This document shows, piece after piece, positions 46,793 through 55,908 of a stretch of 64,000 nucleotides of DNA. The DNA comes from Polynucleobacter sp. JS-Safj-400b-B2. GTDB lineage: Bacteria; Pseudomonadota; Gammaproteobacteria; Burkholderiales; Burkholderiaceae. Under the pieces are notes generated by a model. The model worked only from the letters and a program-made list of their open reading frames with translations. It did no database searches and was not told the DNA's origin. The position numbers were made by a program, and so were the translations under genes. Every line of letters begins with the position of its first letter. Position 1 is the first letter of the stretch. The stretch is from assembly GCF_018881975.1 (NCBI RefSeq), contig NZ_JACVPJ010000003.1:62001-126000 (forward strand). The letters run 5' to 3'.

Positions 46793-47290
46793 TCACTCTT
46801 TATTCTGAGTGCCTGCTGCAATTTTTTGGACTAGCCATTTTTCCACTGATGGGAAAACAAACTTACTCACATCGCCACCCATCGAAGCAATCTCACGCAC
46901 GAAAGTGCCAGAGATAAATTGATATTGATCAGATGGGGTTAAGAACAAAGTTTCAACATCGGGTAGCAAATAACGATTCATGCCGGCCATCTGGAACTCA
47001 TACTCAAAGTCAGATACCGCACGTAAACCACGCACAATCACACGTGCATGATGCTCGCGAGCGAAATCCTTAAGTAAGCCTGTAAAACCAACGACTTTGA
47101 CATTAGGATAGTGGCCAAGCACTTCCTTCGCAATATCAATACGCTCTTGCAATGTAAAAAATGGACGCTTACTACGACTATCAGCAACACCCACAATCAG
47201 CTCTTTGAAAATGCTTGATGCACGGCGAACCAAGTCCTCGTGACCACGAGTAAATGGATCAAATGTTCCAGGGTATACAGCAACTGTCAT
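46793..47290 (-). CDS. coaD: Phosphopantetheine adenylyltransferase
   Basis: CoaD makes dephospho-CoA from 4'-phosphopantetheine and ATP. The 165-residue protein carries the nucleotidyltransferase signature [16 protein letters not shown] (T/HxGH) near residues 6-21, [20 protein letters not shown] near 91-110, and the second ATP motif ([16 protein letters not shown]) near 127-142. It is 36 bases downstream of rsmD on the same strand, a standard pairing. Confidence 0.97.
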   Translation of the reverse strand: MTVAVYPGTFDPFTRGHEDLVRRASSIFKELIVGVADSRSKRPFFTLQERIDIAKEVLGHYPNVKVVGFTGLLKDFAREHHARVIVRGLRAVSDFEYEFQMAGMNRYLLPDVETLFLTPSDQYQFISGTFVREIASMGGDVSKFVFPSVEKWLVQKIAAGTQNKE

Positions 47291-47326
47291 AACGTTCCTA
47301 AGGCTTTATCGGCTACAGGCAAGAGT

Positions 47327-47965
47327 TTAGCCCTTTCCGCTCCGAAATAGACAAGCTTTTACCTGTCCAGCCTCTAAGTATTTTCCACAATGCCAGTCTG
47401 GGAGAAGGGCTTCTATCTCCTCGCGTGGACGGCTAGAGGGAAATTCCACATAAATGCCGCCGCCCGCAGAGTCATCACATACCCTAGCAGCCTCGCTAAC
47501 CGATCGATCCAACAGACTCAAATCCTGAAATGGCGGATCAATAAAAATTAAATTGCTAGAACGATCTGGCTGCTGTTTCAGAAATTCAAGACTATCGCGT
47601 TGTAGGATTTCTACAGTTCCAGTGACCGGCGAAGACTGCAATAGAGCAAAATTGGCGCTTAAATTTGCATAAGCCTTTTTATCTATCTCAAGCAGTACTA
47701 CAAATTCAGCCCCTCTTGAAGCAGCCTCCAAACCCAAAGCACCAGTGCCCGCGAAAAGATCTAAGCAGCGTAAGCCTGATAAGTCTTGCCCTAGCCAATT
47801 AAATAACGTTTCACGAATACGATCAGTTGTAGGACGCAAACCCGGAAGATCTAGAACGTTTAATAACCGACTTCTCCAGTTGCCGCCAATGATCCGAACC
47901 TTCTTTGGTGGCTCAGCTTTTAGATTCTTGATGGGTTTATTTATTTTTTGCTCCCAGCACAACAA
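47327..47965 (-). CDS. rsmD: 16S rRNA (guanine966-N2)-methyltransferase RsmD (start uncertain)
   Basis: RsmD methylates G966 of 16S rRNA. The family core begins at VRIIGGNWRSRLLNV and continues with LRPTTDRIRETLFNWL, the SAM motif CLDLFAGTGALGLEAASRGA, and the catalytic NLIFIDPPF. No ATG or GTG exists in frame before the core. The frame opens at TTG codons (47965 and 47962) inside the 3' end of the M16 gene. A GGGAG located further in is six bases before an ATA codon, which would be an exceptional start. Coordinates use the first TTG. Confidence 0.88.
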   Translation of the reverse strand: MLCWEQKINKPIKNLKAEPPKKVRIIGGNWRSRLLNVLDLPGLRPTTDRIRETLFNWLGQDLSGLRCLDLFAGTGALGLEAASRGAEFVVLLEIDKKAYANLSANFALLQSSPVTGTVEILQRDSLEFLKQQPDRSSNLIFIDPPFQDLSLLDRSVSEAARVCDDSAGGGIYVEFPSSRPREEIEALLPDWHCGKYLEAGQVKACLFRSGKG

Positions 47966-49274
47966 TCTTCATGCGATCCATCGCAAGGTATTTTTTAAAT
48001 GCAGCATTTACCTGCTCTAAGGTAACCGCCTCAACTTGTTTAGTCCATATATCCATCGTATCCAGCGGTAAGTCATTCCATACGATTGAAGATAGGTTAT
48101 CTAATAACTTGCGATTGTTATCAATGCGCAGTGGATAGCCATTCACTAAATTTGCTTTAGCGGCAACAAGCTCAGATGGAGTAGGTCCATCAGTAATAAA
48201 TTGGCCTATTGTTGAGCTCATGACTTCTAAAGCCAGCGAAGCTTGATCATTCTTAGTTTGCAAGCCCGCCTGAAAAATGCCGTTATCTTTTCCGGGGGCG
48301 AAATAACTAAACACGCTATAAGCAAGGCCGCGCTTCTCTCGTACTTCAGACATCAGGCGAGATACAAACCCGCCGCCGCCTAAAATATAGTTACCCACAA
48401 GCAATGGGAAGTAGTCAGGGTTATTGCGAGCTATCGCCGTCATCCCCATTGCAATATGAGCTTGTTGTGCATCAAAGGGAATTTGAATCTCTCTTTGTGC
48501 CAAGGGCTCTACCGGGGAGCGTTGTAACTCCGGTAATTTCGTAATAGATTGCCCTGATTGAGGAATTTGCTTTAACAAAGCCTGAACGATTTCGTTTGCC
48601 TGAGCGCGATCAACATCGCCAACAATACTCACAATCATGCGATCGCCACGGTAAAACTGTTTGTGGAAATCCTTCAAATCATTTGCATTGACAGAGCCAA
48701 TAGATTTCACGGTCGGAGAATCGGCCAATGGGTAGTTTCCGTAGACTGATTTTTTAAAGCGGCGCTCAAGAACAAACTCGGGTTTCGTTTCTGCCTCCAG
48801 CAAGCTCGTAATTGTTCTTTGTTTTTCACGCTCAACGATTTTTGAATCATAAGTTGGCGCACTCAACATGGCGGAAGCCAATTGCACCGCTCTATCGCGC
48901 AAATCTTTTCTACTCAAACTACGTATGCGCAGGATGGCACGTTCACCACCTACTGATAGCCCAATATTTGCCCCTAGGTCAGCGATTTCATCGGCAATTT
49001 GGGCCTCATTCAATAAACCCTTATCACCACGAATCCCATAATTCATAAGGGCGGCAGTCATATCTGCAAGTCCGCTCTTACCAGCAGGATCATAGCGATC
49101 ACCCGCATCAATGCTGATCTCAATATCTACCATTGGCAAAGCTTTAGTTTGAACTAAATAAGCCTTGGCCCCTTTATAGGAATCTAACTTTTCGATAGGC
49201 AAGATGGCATGTACATTACCGAGAAAACCAAAAGTAAATAGGCAAGCGGCAAGACTCTTTACGAAAGAATTCAT
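47937..49274 (-). CDS. M16-family peptidase homologue, non-catalytic partner
   Basis: The 445-residue periplasmic protein has a signal peptide (LAACLFTFGFLGNVHA) and two M16 domains. The zinc motif HxxEH is absent; the corresponding helix reads GLADMTAALMNYG. The C-terminal half keeps the R/Y substrate-contact segment (RLMSEVREKRGLAYSVFSYF divided near 310-328). It is the usual partner of an active M16 subunit encoded immediately upstream, with which it overlaps by one base (TAATG). Together they are expected to form a processing-peptidase-like heterodimer. Confidence 0.9.
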   Translation of the reverse strand: MNSFVKSLAACLFTFGFLGNVHAILPIEKLDSYKGAKAYLVQTKALPMVDIEISIDAGDRYDPAGKSGLADMTAALMNYGIRGDKGLLNEAQIADEIADLGANIGLSVGGERAILRIRSLSRKDLRDRAVQLASAMLSAPTYDSKIVEREKQRTITSLLEAETKPEFVLERRFKKSVYGNYPLADSPTVKSIGSVNANDLKDFHKQFYRGDRMIVSIVGDVDRAQANEIVQALLKQIPQSGQSITKLPELQRSPVEPLAQREIQIPFDAQQAHIAMGMTAIARNNPDYFPLLVGNYILGGGGFVSRLMSEVREKRGLAYSVFSYFAPGKDNGIFQAGLQTKNDQASLALEVMSSTIGQFITDGPTPSELVAAKANLVNGYPLRIDNNRKLLDNLSSIVWNDLPLDTMDIWTKQVEAVTLEQVNAAFKKYLAMDRMKIVVLGAKNK

Positions 49275-50638
49275 TATTTACCCTCCTTGCCTGCAGATTT
49301 ACGAGCTTGGGGGTCTAAAACAGCAATCGTCAAACCCTCATCAACTAGATATTTTTTAGCGACTGCTTGAACTTGTTCAGGGGTAATGGCCTGCATTTTC
49401 TCCAACATATAATCGATGTCTTTCCAAGAAAATCCTGCCATCTCAGAACTACCGATTTCCATTGCCTGACCAAAGATAGAGTCACGCTTATAAATCTGCT
49501 CTGACAAAATACGCACCTTAATCCTCTTGAGCTCGGACTCTAATATGCCTTTTTGCTTTAGCTCTTCAAGTGCTTTCCGAATGCTTGCCTGCGCTTGATC
49601 AACTGTTTTACCTTTGGCCATCGTTGCGCTAATTAAAAATAGCTCTGGCCCACGCGAGATCATGTCATAACCCACGCCAACATCATTGACTACCTTTTCC
49701 TGCTTAACGAGAGTGCGATTTAAGCGCGCATTGTCATAGCCATCGAGCACGGCCGTCAGCAGCTCTAGAGCATAGGGCTCTGGATCATCAAGCTTCCCAG
49801 GCTCAAGGCGGGGCGCTTTCCAAGCCATAGATAATTGAGCGCTATCAGCTGGCGCCTTAACTTGAGTCTGCTTAGTGCCTTTTTGCGGTGGCTCAATTTG
49901 TGGCTTGCGAACAGGCAATTCATGAGCGGTGGCTACACCATAATATTTTTCTACTAAACCTAAAACTCTTTTTGCATCTACATCACCAGTGATGACTACT
50001 GTTGCATTATTTGGTGCATACCAACTGCGATACCAATCGCGCGCATCGGTCGCTTTCATATTTTGCAAGTCATTCATCCAACCAATTACAGGATGACGAT
50101 ATGGGGAGCTCATATAAGCAGTTGCCATCAATGATTCATTCAGCAAACTATTTGGATTATCTTCAGTGCGCAAACGGCGCTCCTCCATAACTACCTGGAT
50201 TTCTTTTAAGAACTCAGCGTCATCAAAATTTAGATTAGACATACGGTCTGCTTCAAGCTTGATGACATCTTCTAATTTTGATTTTTCAACTTGCTGAAAG
50301 TAAGCGGTGTAATCGCGCGATGTAAATGCATTTTCGCGCCCACCCACAGCGGCTACCAAACGAGAGAATTCACCTGCCTTAACTTTGTCGGTGCCCTTAA
50401 ACATCATGTGCTCAAGTACATGGGCTACCCCAGTCTTACCATTGACTTCATCCATGGAGCCAGCTCGATACCAAACCATGTGAGCCACTGTTGGTGCGCG
50501 ATGATCTTCCCTAACAATCAATTTAAGGCCATTGCTTAATTGATATTCATGCGTATCACCCGAATCAGGACCAGCGGCCTGAGCCAATTGAGCAAATACG
50601 ATGAATAGAAAGGAAATTCGGAGTAAATTGGAAAGCAT
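49274..50638 (-). CDS. M16-family zinc peptidase (catalytic subunit)
   Basis: The 454-residue protein starts with a signal peptide (LLRISFLFIVFAQLAQA). The inverted zinc motif HVLEH lies near residue 75 (GVAHVLEHMMFKGT), with the downstream glutamate ligand expected in EERRLRTEDNP-type sequence near 153. It also has SRDYTAYFQ. This is the active member of an M16B pair resembling mitochondrial processing peptidase beta. The start is 63 bases from divergent ftsY. Substrates are unknown. Confidence 0.93.
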   Translation of the reverse strand: MLSNLLRISFLFIVFAQLAQAAGPDSGDTHEYQLSNGLKLIVREDHRAPTVAHMVWYRAGSMDEVNGKTGVAHVLEHMMFKGTDKVKAGEFSRLVAAVGGRENAFTSRDYTAYFQQVEKSKLEDVIKLEADRMSNLNFDDAEFLKEIQVVMEERRLRTEDNPNSLLNESLMATAYMSSPYRHPVIGWMNDLQNMKATDARDWYRSWYAPNNATVVITGDVDAKRVLGLVEKYYGVATAHELPVRKPQIEPPQKGTKQTQVKAPADSAQLSMAWKAPRLEPGKLDDPEPYALELLTAVLDGYDNARLNRTLVKQEKVVNDVGVGYDMISRGPELFLISATMAKGKTVDQAQASIRKALEELKQKGILESELKRIKVRILSEQIYKRDSIFGQAMEIGSSEMAGFSWKDIDYMLEKMQAITPEQVQAVAKKYLVDEGLTIAVLDPQARKSAGKEGK

Positions 50639-50701
50639 CTGCTAAATCACCATATCCCTAGAATTAAATTGATAAGATGCAAGTTTTAAATTGTATCGAT
50701 T

Positions 50702-51592
50702 ATGTTCGACTTACGTAAAACCCTCGGATCTCTTTTCAAATCAAGCAAGATTGATGAATCTTGGTTTGAAACTTTAGAAGCATCACTCATTCAAAGTGAT
50801 GTGGGTCTACCCACGACCGAACAACTCATCGGCAAACTACGTAAAGCAGCAAAATCCGAAAATGCCTCAAGCCCAGAAGAGTTGCAAGCACTTCTTATTC
50901 AAGAAGTGAGCGCACTATTAACTGCGATTGAACCTTCACCAAACCCATTGTTCACAAGTGATAAGCCTAACACTCCAGAGGTGTGGTTGGTTGTAGGGGT
51001 AAATGGTGCTGGCAAGACTACGACCATTGGCAAACTCTGTCGGCTCTTGCAATCTCAAGGTAAATCAGTGCTCCTAGCCGCTGGAGATACCTTCAGAGCC
51101 GCTGCACGCAATCAACTCCAGGAATGGGGTGGACGTAATCAGGTTGACGTGATCACCCAAGAAGGTGGCGATGCCGCTGCAGTTGCTCACGATGCCATTC
51201 ATGCCGCCATCTCACGCAAGAACGATATTCTCATCATCGACACTGCAGGTCGTCTTGCTACCCAAGATAACCTCATGGAAGAGCTCAAGAAAGTAAAGCG
51301 TGTCATTGGAAAAGCGCTTCCCGGGGCGCCTCACCACACCCTCCTCGTTTTGGATGGCAACACTGGGCAGAACGGCTTAAGTCAAGTCAAGGCCTTTCAT
51401 GCCGCTCTTGGTCTAACTGGAATCATTGTTACTAAGCTAGATGGCACCGCTAAGGGCGGCGTGATCTGTGCACTAGCCCATACCCTCCAAGATGACCCAA
51501 AACCCGCTGTTTTAGCCCTAGGCAAAGGAGAAGGGATTGATGATTTAGCCCCCTTCACAGCAGGGCAATATTCATCTGAATTATTCAATTAA
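50702..51592 (+). CDS. ftsY: Signal recognition particle receptor FtsY
   Basis: FtsY brings ribosome-SRP complexes to the membrane. The 296-residue protein has the N helical domain (about 1-95) and the GTPase G domain: GVNGAGKTTTIGKLC near 100, AAGDTFRAAARNQLQEW (DTFRAAA), the G3 IIDTAGRLATQDNLMEEL, TKLDGTAKGGV (G4 TKLD), and the closing LALGKGEGIDDLAPF. The long acidic A domain of E. coli FtsY is missing; only a short amphipathic stretch (LRKTLGSLFKSSK) remains, which may serve as the membrane anchor. Confidence 0.96.
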   Translation: MFDLRKTLGSLFKSSKIDESWFETLEASLIQSDVGLPTTEQLIGKLRKAAKSENASSPEELQALLIQEVSALLTAIEPSPNPLFTSDKPNTPEVWLVVGVNGAGKTTTIGKLCRLLQSQGKSVLLAAGDTFRAAARNQLQEWGGRNQVDVITQEGGDAAAVAHDAIHAAISRKNDILIIDTAGRLATQDNLMEELKKVKRVIGKALPGAPHHTLLVLDGNTGQNGLSQVKAFHAALGLTGIIVTKLDGTAKGGVICALAHTLQDDPKPAVLALGKGEGIDDLAPFTAGQYSSELFN

Positions 51593-51631
51593 ATCAATGG
51601 TTTACAAAGTATCTAAGCAGCATAATTACCG

Positions 51632-51658
51632 TTAGCACTCTCTTGACAAGAGTGCTAA
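51632..51658. promoter_or_regulatory. CIRCE operator (HrcA site) upstream of rpoH
   Basis: TTAGCACTC and GAGTGCTAA, separated by exactly nine bases, match the CIRCE consensus at every position. HrcA repressor binding here would cover the rpoH -35 box, which lies in the nine-base spacer. Confidence 0.95.
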
Positions 51659-51670
51659 AATAAATATCTA
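51643..51670 (+). promoter_or_regulatory. rpoH promoter overlapping CIRCE
   Basis: TTGACA (51643-51648) is in the CIRCE spacer; 16 bases later is TATCTA (51665-51670). It predicts a transcript start near 51677 and a leader of under 20 bases without a ribosome binding site. Confidence 0.7.
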
Positions 51671-51693
51671 TTAACACCTCACATTTATAAAAA

Positions 51694-52620
51694 ATGGCTC
51701 AAAAGAAATCTGACAAACCGAATTTGCAATCACTGCCAGTCGCGCAGACTGCTGCTACGGCGTCTGCATTTCCAATGTTGCCAACTCTTGGGGTTGGCAC
51801 TCTCGATTCATACATTGCGTACGTTAATCGTGTACCAATGCTTAGTGCCGCGGAAGAGTTACATCTTGCGCAGGAGTTTCGTCGCACAGAAAATGTGGAT
51901 GCTGCTAAAACTTTAGTGCTCTCCCATTTACGTTTAGTGGTATCCGTTGCTCGTCAATATCTTGGCTATGGCATTCCACATGCTGACTTAATTCAAGAAG
52001 GCAATATTGGTTTGATGAAGGCCGTTAAACGCTATGACCCAAATAACGGTGCGCGTTTAGTGTCTTATGCAATCCATTGGATCAAGGCGGAGATTCATGA
52101 GTACATTCTCAAGAATTGGCGTTTAGTCAAAACCGCAACGACTAAAGCACAACGTAAGCTGTTCTTTAACTTACGTAGCAATAAACCTACCTTGAGTGCA
52201 CTTACCCCAAGCGAAGTAGAGGCTTTGGCTAAAGCGCTCGATGTTAAAGGCTCTGACGTTAAAGAGATGGAAATGCGCCTTGCTGGTGGTGATGTTGCAC
52301 TTGAAGGCGATGACAGCGACGATGAGTCCGCTTACGCACCGATTCAATGGCTTGCAGACAACTCTCAAGAGCCTACTGCTCGTATTGCTAGCGCTGAAGC
52401 CGACGCCTTGCAAGGGCCTAAGTTAGATCAAGCACTAATGGCTTTAGATGAGCGTAGTCGCAATATTGTGCAATCTCGCTGGTTGGCCATGGATGCCGAA
52501 GGCAATGGCACAAAGACACTGCATGACCTAGCTGATGAATACGGCATCTCAGCAGAACGTGTTCGCCAAATTGAAACCGCTGCTCTTAAAAAGATGCGTG
52601 GCCTGCTGCAAGCAGCTTAA
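51694..52620 (+). CDS. rpoH: Heat-shock sigma factor RpoH (sigma-32)
   Basis: This 308-residue sigma factor directs transcription of chaperone and protease genes. Region 1.2/2 includes LDSYIAYVNRVPMLSAAEE, region 2.1-2.4 has LVLSHLRLVVSVARQY, GLMKAVKRYDPNNGARL and SYAIHWIKAEIHEYI, and the RpoH box appears as QRKLFFNLR. Region 4 ends with LADEYGISAERVRQIETAAL. An acidic insertion (EGDDSDDESAY) lies between regions 3 and 4. The N-terminus is about 30 residues longer than in E. coli. A CIRCE operator lies over its promoter, so HrcA should control it. Confidence 0.97.
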   Translation: MAQKKSDKPNLQSLPVAQTAATASAFPMLPTLGVGTLDSYIAYVNRVPMLSAAEELHLAQEFRRTENVDAAKTLVLSHLRLVVSVARQYLGYGIPHADLIQEGNIGLMKAVKRYDPNNGARLVSYAIHWIKAEIHEYILKNWRLVKTATTKAQRKLFFNLRSNKPTLSALTPSEVEALAKALDVKGSDVKEMEMRLAGGDVALEGDDSDDESAYAPIQWLADNSQEPTARIASAEADALQGPKLDQALMALDERSRNIVQSRWLAMDAEGNGTKTLHDLADEYGISAERVRQIETAALKKMRGLLQAA

Positions 52621-52642
52621 TTAGCTTAAGCTGCAAACTTTT

Positions 52643-53227
52643 TTACTTCAGCAGTTCTTTCAAATCATGCGCCAAGGTCTCAGGACCTTGAGCGTGCTTG
52701 ATATACAAACGTAAGCGGCCATCAGGATCAAACGCATAGCTGCCTGCTGTGTGATCTATGGTGTAAGAGCCTGGCTTAGTTCCTGGCACTTTTTTATAAT
52801 AAATCCTAAAGTCCTTAGTCACCTTCTCTAAAGCAGCCTCATCCGCAGGGCGTAAGCCTAAGAAACGGGGATCAAACGCAGGCACGTATTGTTTGAGAAT
52901 CTCTGCAGTATCGCGCTCTGGATCTACCGTGACAAAAAGCACCTGCACCTTATCTGACTGAGGTCCCAAGAGGGTCATTACTTGCTGCATTTCAGTCAAT
53001 GTTGTTGGGCAGACGTCAGGACACTGGGTATATCCAAAGAACATCACCACTACTTTGCCCTTAAAGTCTGCGAGGGTTCTTACCTTGCCGTCAGGATCTA
53101 GCAAACTAAAGTCTTTACCAAAAGCTGTGCTACCGGTGATATCAATATTTTTAAACTCTGGCTTTGGACTGCAAGCAGTCAATACAAAACAAAGAATTGC
53201 TAACATGCAAATGCGCAAAAAATTCAT
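52643..53227 (-). CDS. SCO1/SenC copper chaperone lipoprotein
   Basis: The 194-residue thioredoxin-fold protein delivers copper to the CuA site of cytochrome oxidase subunit II. It has a lipoprotein signal (ILCFVLTAC, lipobox cysteine at about 19), the CxxxC copper motif in GYTQCPDVCPTT near 71, and the third ligand histidine in YTIDHTAGSYAF near 158. It ends the minus-strand oxidase biogenesis gene run (surf1, hypothetical, ctaA, ctaB, sco), which fits its role. Confidence 0.95.
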   Translation of the reverse strand: MNFLRICMLAILCFVLTACSPKPEFKNIDITGSTAFGKDFSLLDPDGKVRTLADFKGKVVVMFFGYTQCPDVCPTTLTEMQQVMTLLGPQSDKVQVLFVTVDPERDTAEILKQYVPAFDPRFLGLRPADEAALEKVTKDFRIYYKKVPGTKPGSYTIDHTAGSYAFDPDGRLRLYIKHAQGPETLAHDLKELLK

Positions 53228-53234
53228 ATGATTC

Positions 53235-54128
53235 TCAGATGAAATAGTGGTCTATCAGGAGCACTGCAAAGAGTAGCGAAAGATAGGTAATAGAAAAGCG
53301 GAAGGTCTTTTTGGCTAAGGCATCGCTATATGAAATGAATAGCGCCACTACATAAGCTAAGAACATTAAACCCAGAATAATTGCCGACACCAAATAAACA
53401 ATACCGCTCATCCCGTAGATATAAGGCAACATCGTAGCCGCAATGAGTATCAAGGTATAAAGCACCATATTGAGTAGCGTAAAGCGCTCTCCATGAGTCA
53501 CCGGCAGCATCGGTAAGCCCGATTGAGCATAGTCATCACGACGATATAAAGCCAATGCCCAGAAATGCGGAGGAGTCCACACAAAAATAATTAGGACTAA
53601 GAGCCATGCCTCTGCAGAAAGTGTATTTGTTACTGCTGCCCAACCTAGCGCTGGTGGCATGGCACCCGACAAGCCGCCAATCACAATATTTTGGGGTGTA
53701 GCAGGCTTCAGTAACCAGGTATAGATCACTGCATACCCAACAAAGGTGGCAAGTGTTAGCCACATCGTCAAGGGGTTACAGAAATTCCACAAAATAATCA
53801 TTCCTAGTGAACCCAGAACGATTGAGAAAATAATAATATGAAAAGGTGTGACTTCGCCAGTTGCAGATGGACGCCAAGCAGTTCGCTTCATCTTGGCATC
53901 AACAGCCTGCTCAATTAAACAGTTCACAGCAAATGCCGCACCTGCTAAAAGCCAGATGCCAAAAATGCCGCCAAAGAGCACTGGGTAAGGGACCATCCCC
54001 GGTGTTGCCAAGAACATGCCTATTACTGCACAAAATACAGCAAGCTGAGTCACTCTAGGTTTGGTTAAAACCCAATATTGACGCCAACGCGGCATAGCCA
54101 CTGGTGCGCTTGTTTTAGAGTCACTCAT
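53235..54128 (-). CDS. ctaB: Protoheme IX farnesyltransferase (heme O synthase)
   Basis: CtaB/CyoE attaches a farnesyl group to heme B. It is a UbiA-family enzyme with about nine membrane helices. The first Asp-rich motif is [15 protein letters not shown] near residue 75 and a second acidic loop is [15 protein letters not shown] near 195. The ATG at 54128 gives 297 residues starting [20 protein letters not shown], which suits the family; the frame also runs upstream into ctaA without family similarity. It starts two bases past the ctaA stop. Confidence 0.96.
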   Translation of the reverse strand: MSDSKTSAPVAMPRWRQYWVLTKPRVTQLAVFCAVIGMFLATPGMVPYPVLFGGIFGIWLLAGAAFAVNCLIEQAVDAKMKRTAWRPSATGEVTPFHIIIFSIVLGSLGMIILWNFCNPLTMWLTLATFVGYAVIYTWLLKPATPQNIVIGGLSGAMPPALGWAAVTNTLSAEAWLLVLIIFVWTPPHFWALALYRRDDYAQSGLPMLPVTHGERFTLLNMVLYTLILIAATMLPYIYGMSGIVYLVSAIILGLMFLAYVVALFISYSDALAKKTFRFSITYLSLLFAVLLIDHYFI

Positions 54129-54130
54129 AT

Positions 54131-55252
54131 TTATGCAATCTTCTTTTGAATGAAAGGCTTCCAAGAAGCCCAATAACTCATTCTGACTAAACAGAATACC
54201 AAAGCAGCGGAGCCGGCAGTATGCAATAGAGCAGCGAATAAGGGCCACTGAAACACTACATTAGAAATGCCACTAAGCACTTGCAAGAGAAGCACCGCTA
54301 GCAAAAGCTTTGCCACCCGGCTAAGGCTTGATAGAACTGGAGTAGCTAGCTGAAGAGCGCTCCAGCCCAGGGTACCAAGCACGACCAATACCAGCATGGC
54401 AAATAGGCGATGCGCCCAATGGATGGTCTGCAATGCAACCGGGGAAATGAACTCACCCCGCGCATTTAAGCCGAGCTGGCGCCAAAGAGTGAACCCCTCA
54501 CTCCAATTGGTCTGCGGCCATGCACTACCCAAGCAAGTCGGAAAATCAGGACATGCTAAGACAGCGTAATTTGTACTTACCCAAGCTCCCAAGAAAACCT
54601 GAATAAACAAAACGATGAAAGAAAGCGTAAGAAGCTGAGCTGAAAGCGGCCGAACTCGAATAGAACGAACAGCAGAAGACTTACTCTCCCAAGACTGCTG
54701 TGCATAGGCTGTTAAGCAAGCTAACAAGACCAAGGCCAACATCAAATGAATCGAAACGATGATCGGCTGTAACTTTAAGGTGACGGTCCAAGCACCAAAT
54801 GCGCCTTGAACGCAGACTAAAAACAGCAGACCCAAGCTTCCAAGTAAAGGATTTTTTCCAAAAGACTTGAGCTTAGAAAATGCAATGGCTACTTGAACTA
54901 AAATTAATGCGCCCACTGTCATGGCTAAGTAGCGATGGATCATCTCAATCCAAGCCTTGATAACAGTCACCGGCCCAGTAGGCATAACACTCTCTGCCTG
55001 TTGAATATCACTGAGCGCATGAAAGGGATTGGAAGTGCCATAGCAACCAGGCCAATCAGGACAACCCAACCCAGAATCTGTGAGGCGTGTAAACGCACCA
55101 AATACAATCAGATCAAAAGTCATGAAGACTAGTACCCAATTGAGTTTTTGGAAAAAGCTATAACCTGGTTTTCTCCAGAGATAGAGCAGCGGCAAGCCAG
55201 CAAAAATAATTGCGATGGCTGCTAACTCTAGAAATAAAATCAAATTTGGCAT
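54131..55252 (-). CDS. ctaA: Heme A synthase
   Basis: CtaA/COX15 oxidises heme O to heme A for the aa3 oxidase. The 373-residue protein has about eight helices with conserved histidines, for example EMIHRYLAM near 107 and [11 protein letters not shown] near 290. Cysteine pairs are seen in loops ([10 protein letters not shown] near 62, [10 protein letters not shown] near 233), as in the type with disulfide-forming loops. It overlaps the upstream gene by one base (TAATG) and precedes ctaB. Confidence 0.95.
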   Translation of the reverse strand: MPNLILFLELAAIAIIFAGLPLLYLWRKPGYSFFQKLNWVLVFMTFDLIVFGAFTRLTDSGLGCPDWPGCYGTSNPFHALSDIQQAESVMPTGPVTVIKAWIEMIHRYLAMTVGALILVQVAIAFSKLKSFGKNPLLGSLGLLFLVCVQGAFGAWTVTLKLQPIIVSIHLMLALVLLACLTAYAQQSWESKSSAVRSIRVRPLSAQLLTLSFIVLFIQVFLGAWVSTNYAVLACPDFPTCLGSAWPQTNWSEGFTLWRQLGLNARGEFISPVALQTIHWAHRLFAMLVLVVLGTLGWSALQLATPVLSSLSRVAKLLLAVLLLQVLSGISNVVFQWPLFAALLHTAGSAALVFCLVRMSYWASWKPFIQKKIA

Positions 55253-55908
55253 TACAAATTTTCGCCCTTGTGATTTAACTTCAGGAGCTTTTCTAAATCT
55301 TTCTTCATGTTCCCAAATTCTTTTGGAGAATTTGTCACCGGGAAATACATCATCTTTGCAGGAGTAGGATCCAAAAGTTGAATCTGTTGACCCGCACCTT
55401 CTTTATTTAACCAAGCTTCAAATTCAGCTTTGGCCCTAGGATTTGTTGGAAGCCCTACTATCTTCAAGCCAGCTGCCTTCTCGTCGTAAGCCTTGATAAC
55501 TTCAGGATCAACAGGCTTGCCGTCTGTATTGACCCAAATTAGTTGCAGGCGCCCACTTTCTCTACCCATAGCAACTTTTGTTTGGCGCATCAGAAACAGG
55601 GCCTCAATACATTTCTCATCTTTGATGTGACACTCACCTGCTGGGCGAGCGATCAAAAGAGTCCACTTGCCTTTTGTCGGCACTTCGAGCCATGCAGTAT
55701 TGAAATCTTGTGCCGGATAAACGAGCGTTCCAAGATTGGTTTTGCCACCAGTAGGCTTAATAACGTAATAAGCGAAATACGATGCAATCACTGGAGAGGC
55801 GCATGCAAGTAAAAGCAATAACATCTGAATACGTCCACGACGAGTACGCGCATTGATGGCTTCAGAATCTAACTGTGACGCCGGAATTAACAACTCTTTA
55901 TCACTCAC
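55252..55908 (-). CDS. Membrane-anchored protein of the oxidase assembly cluster (unknown function)
   Basis: This 218-residue protein has one membrane helix (MLLLLLACASPVIASYFAYYV, about 29-48) followed by a periplasmic domain. Segments such as KWTLLIARPAGECHIKDEKC and a Cys pair (C103 and C108 approximately) suggest a thioredoxin-like or SCO-like fold, but no CxxC or CxxxC motif is present. Homologues occupy the same place between surf1 and ctaA in Burkholderiales and are poorly named in annotations. The start is GTG, overlapping the surf1 stop as GTGA, so it is translationally coupled. A role in oxidase assembly is inferred from position only. Confidence 0.8.
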   Translation of the reverse strand: MSDKELLIPASQLDSEAINARTRRGRIQMLLLLLACASPVIASYFAYYVIKPTGGKTNLGTLVYPAQDFNTAWLEVPTKGKWTLLIARPAGECHIKDEKCIEALFLMRQTKVAMGRESGRLQLIWVNTDGKPVDPEVIKAYDEKAAGLKIVGLPTNPRAKAEFEAWLNKEGAGQQIQLLDPTPAKMMYFPVTNSPKEFGNMKKDLEKLLKLNHKGENL

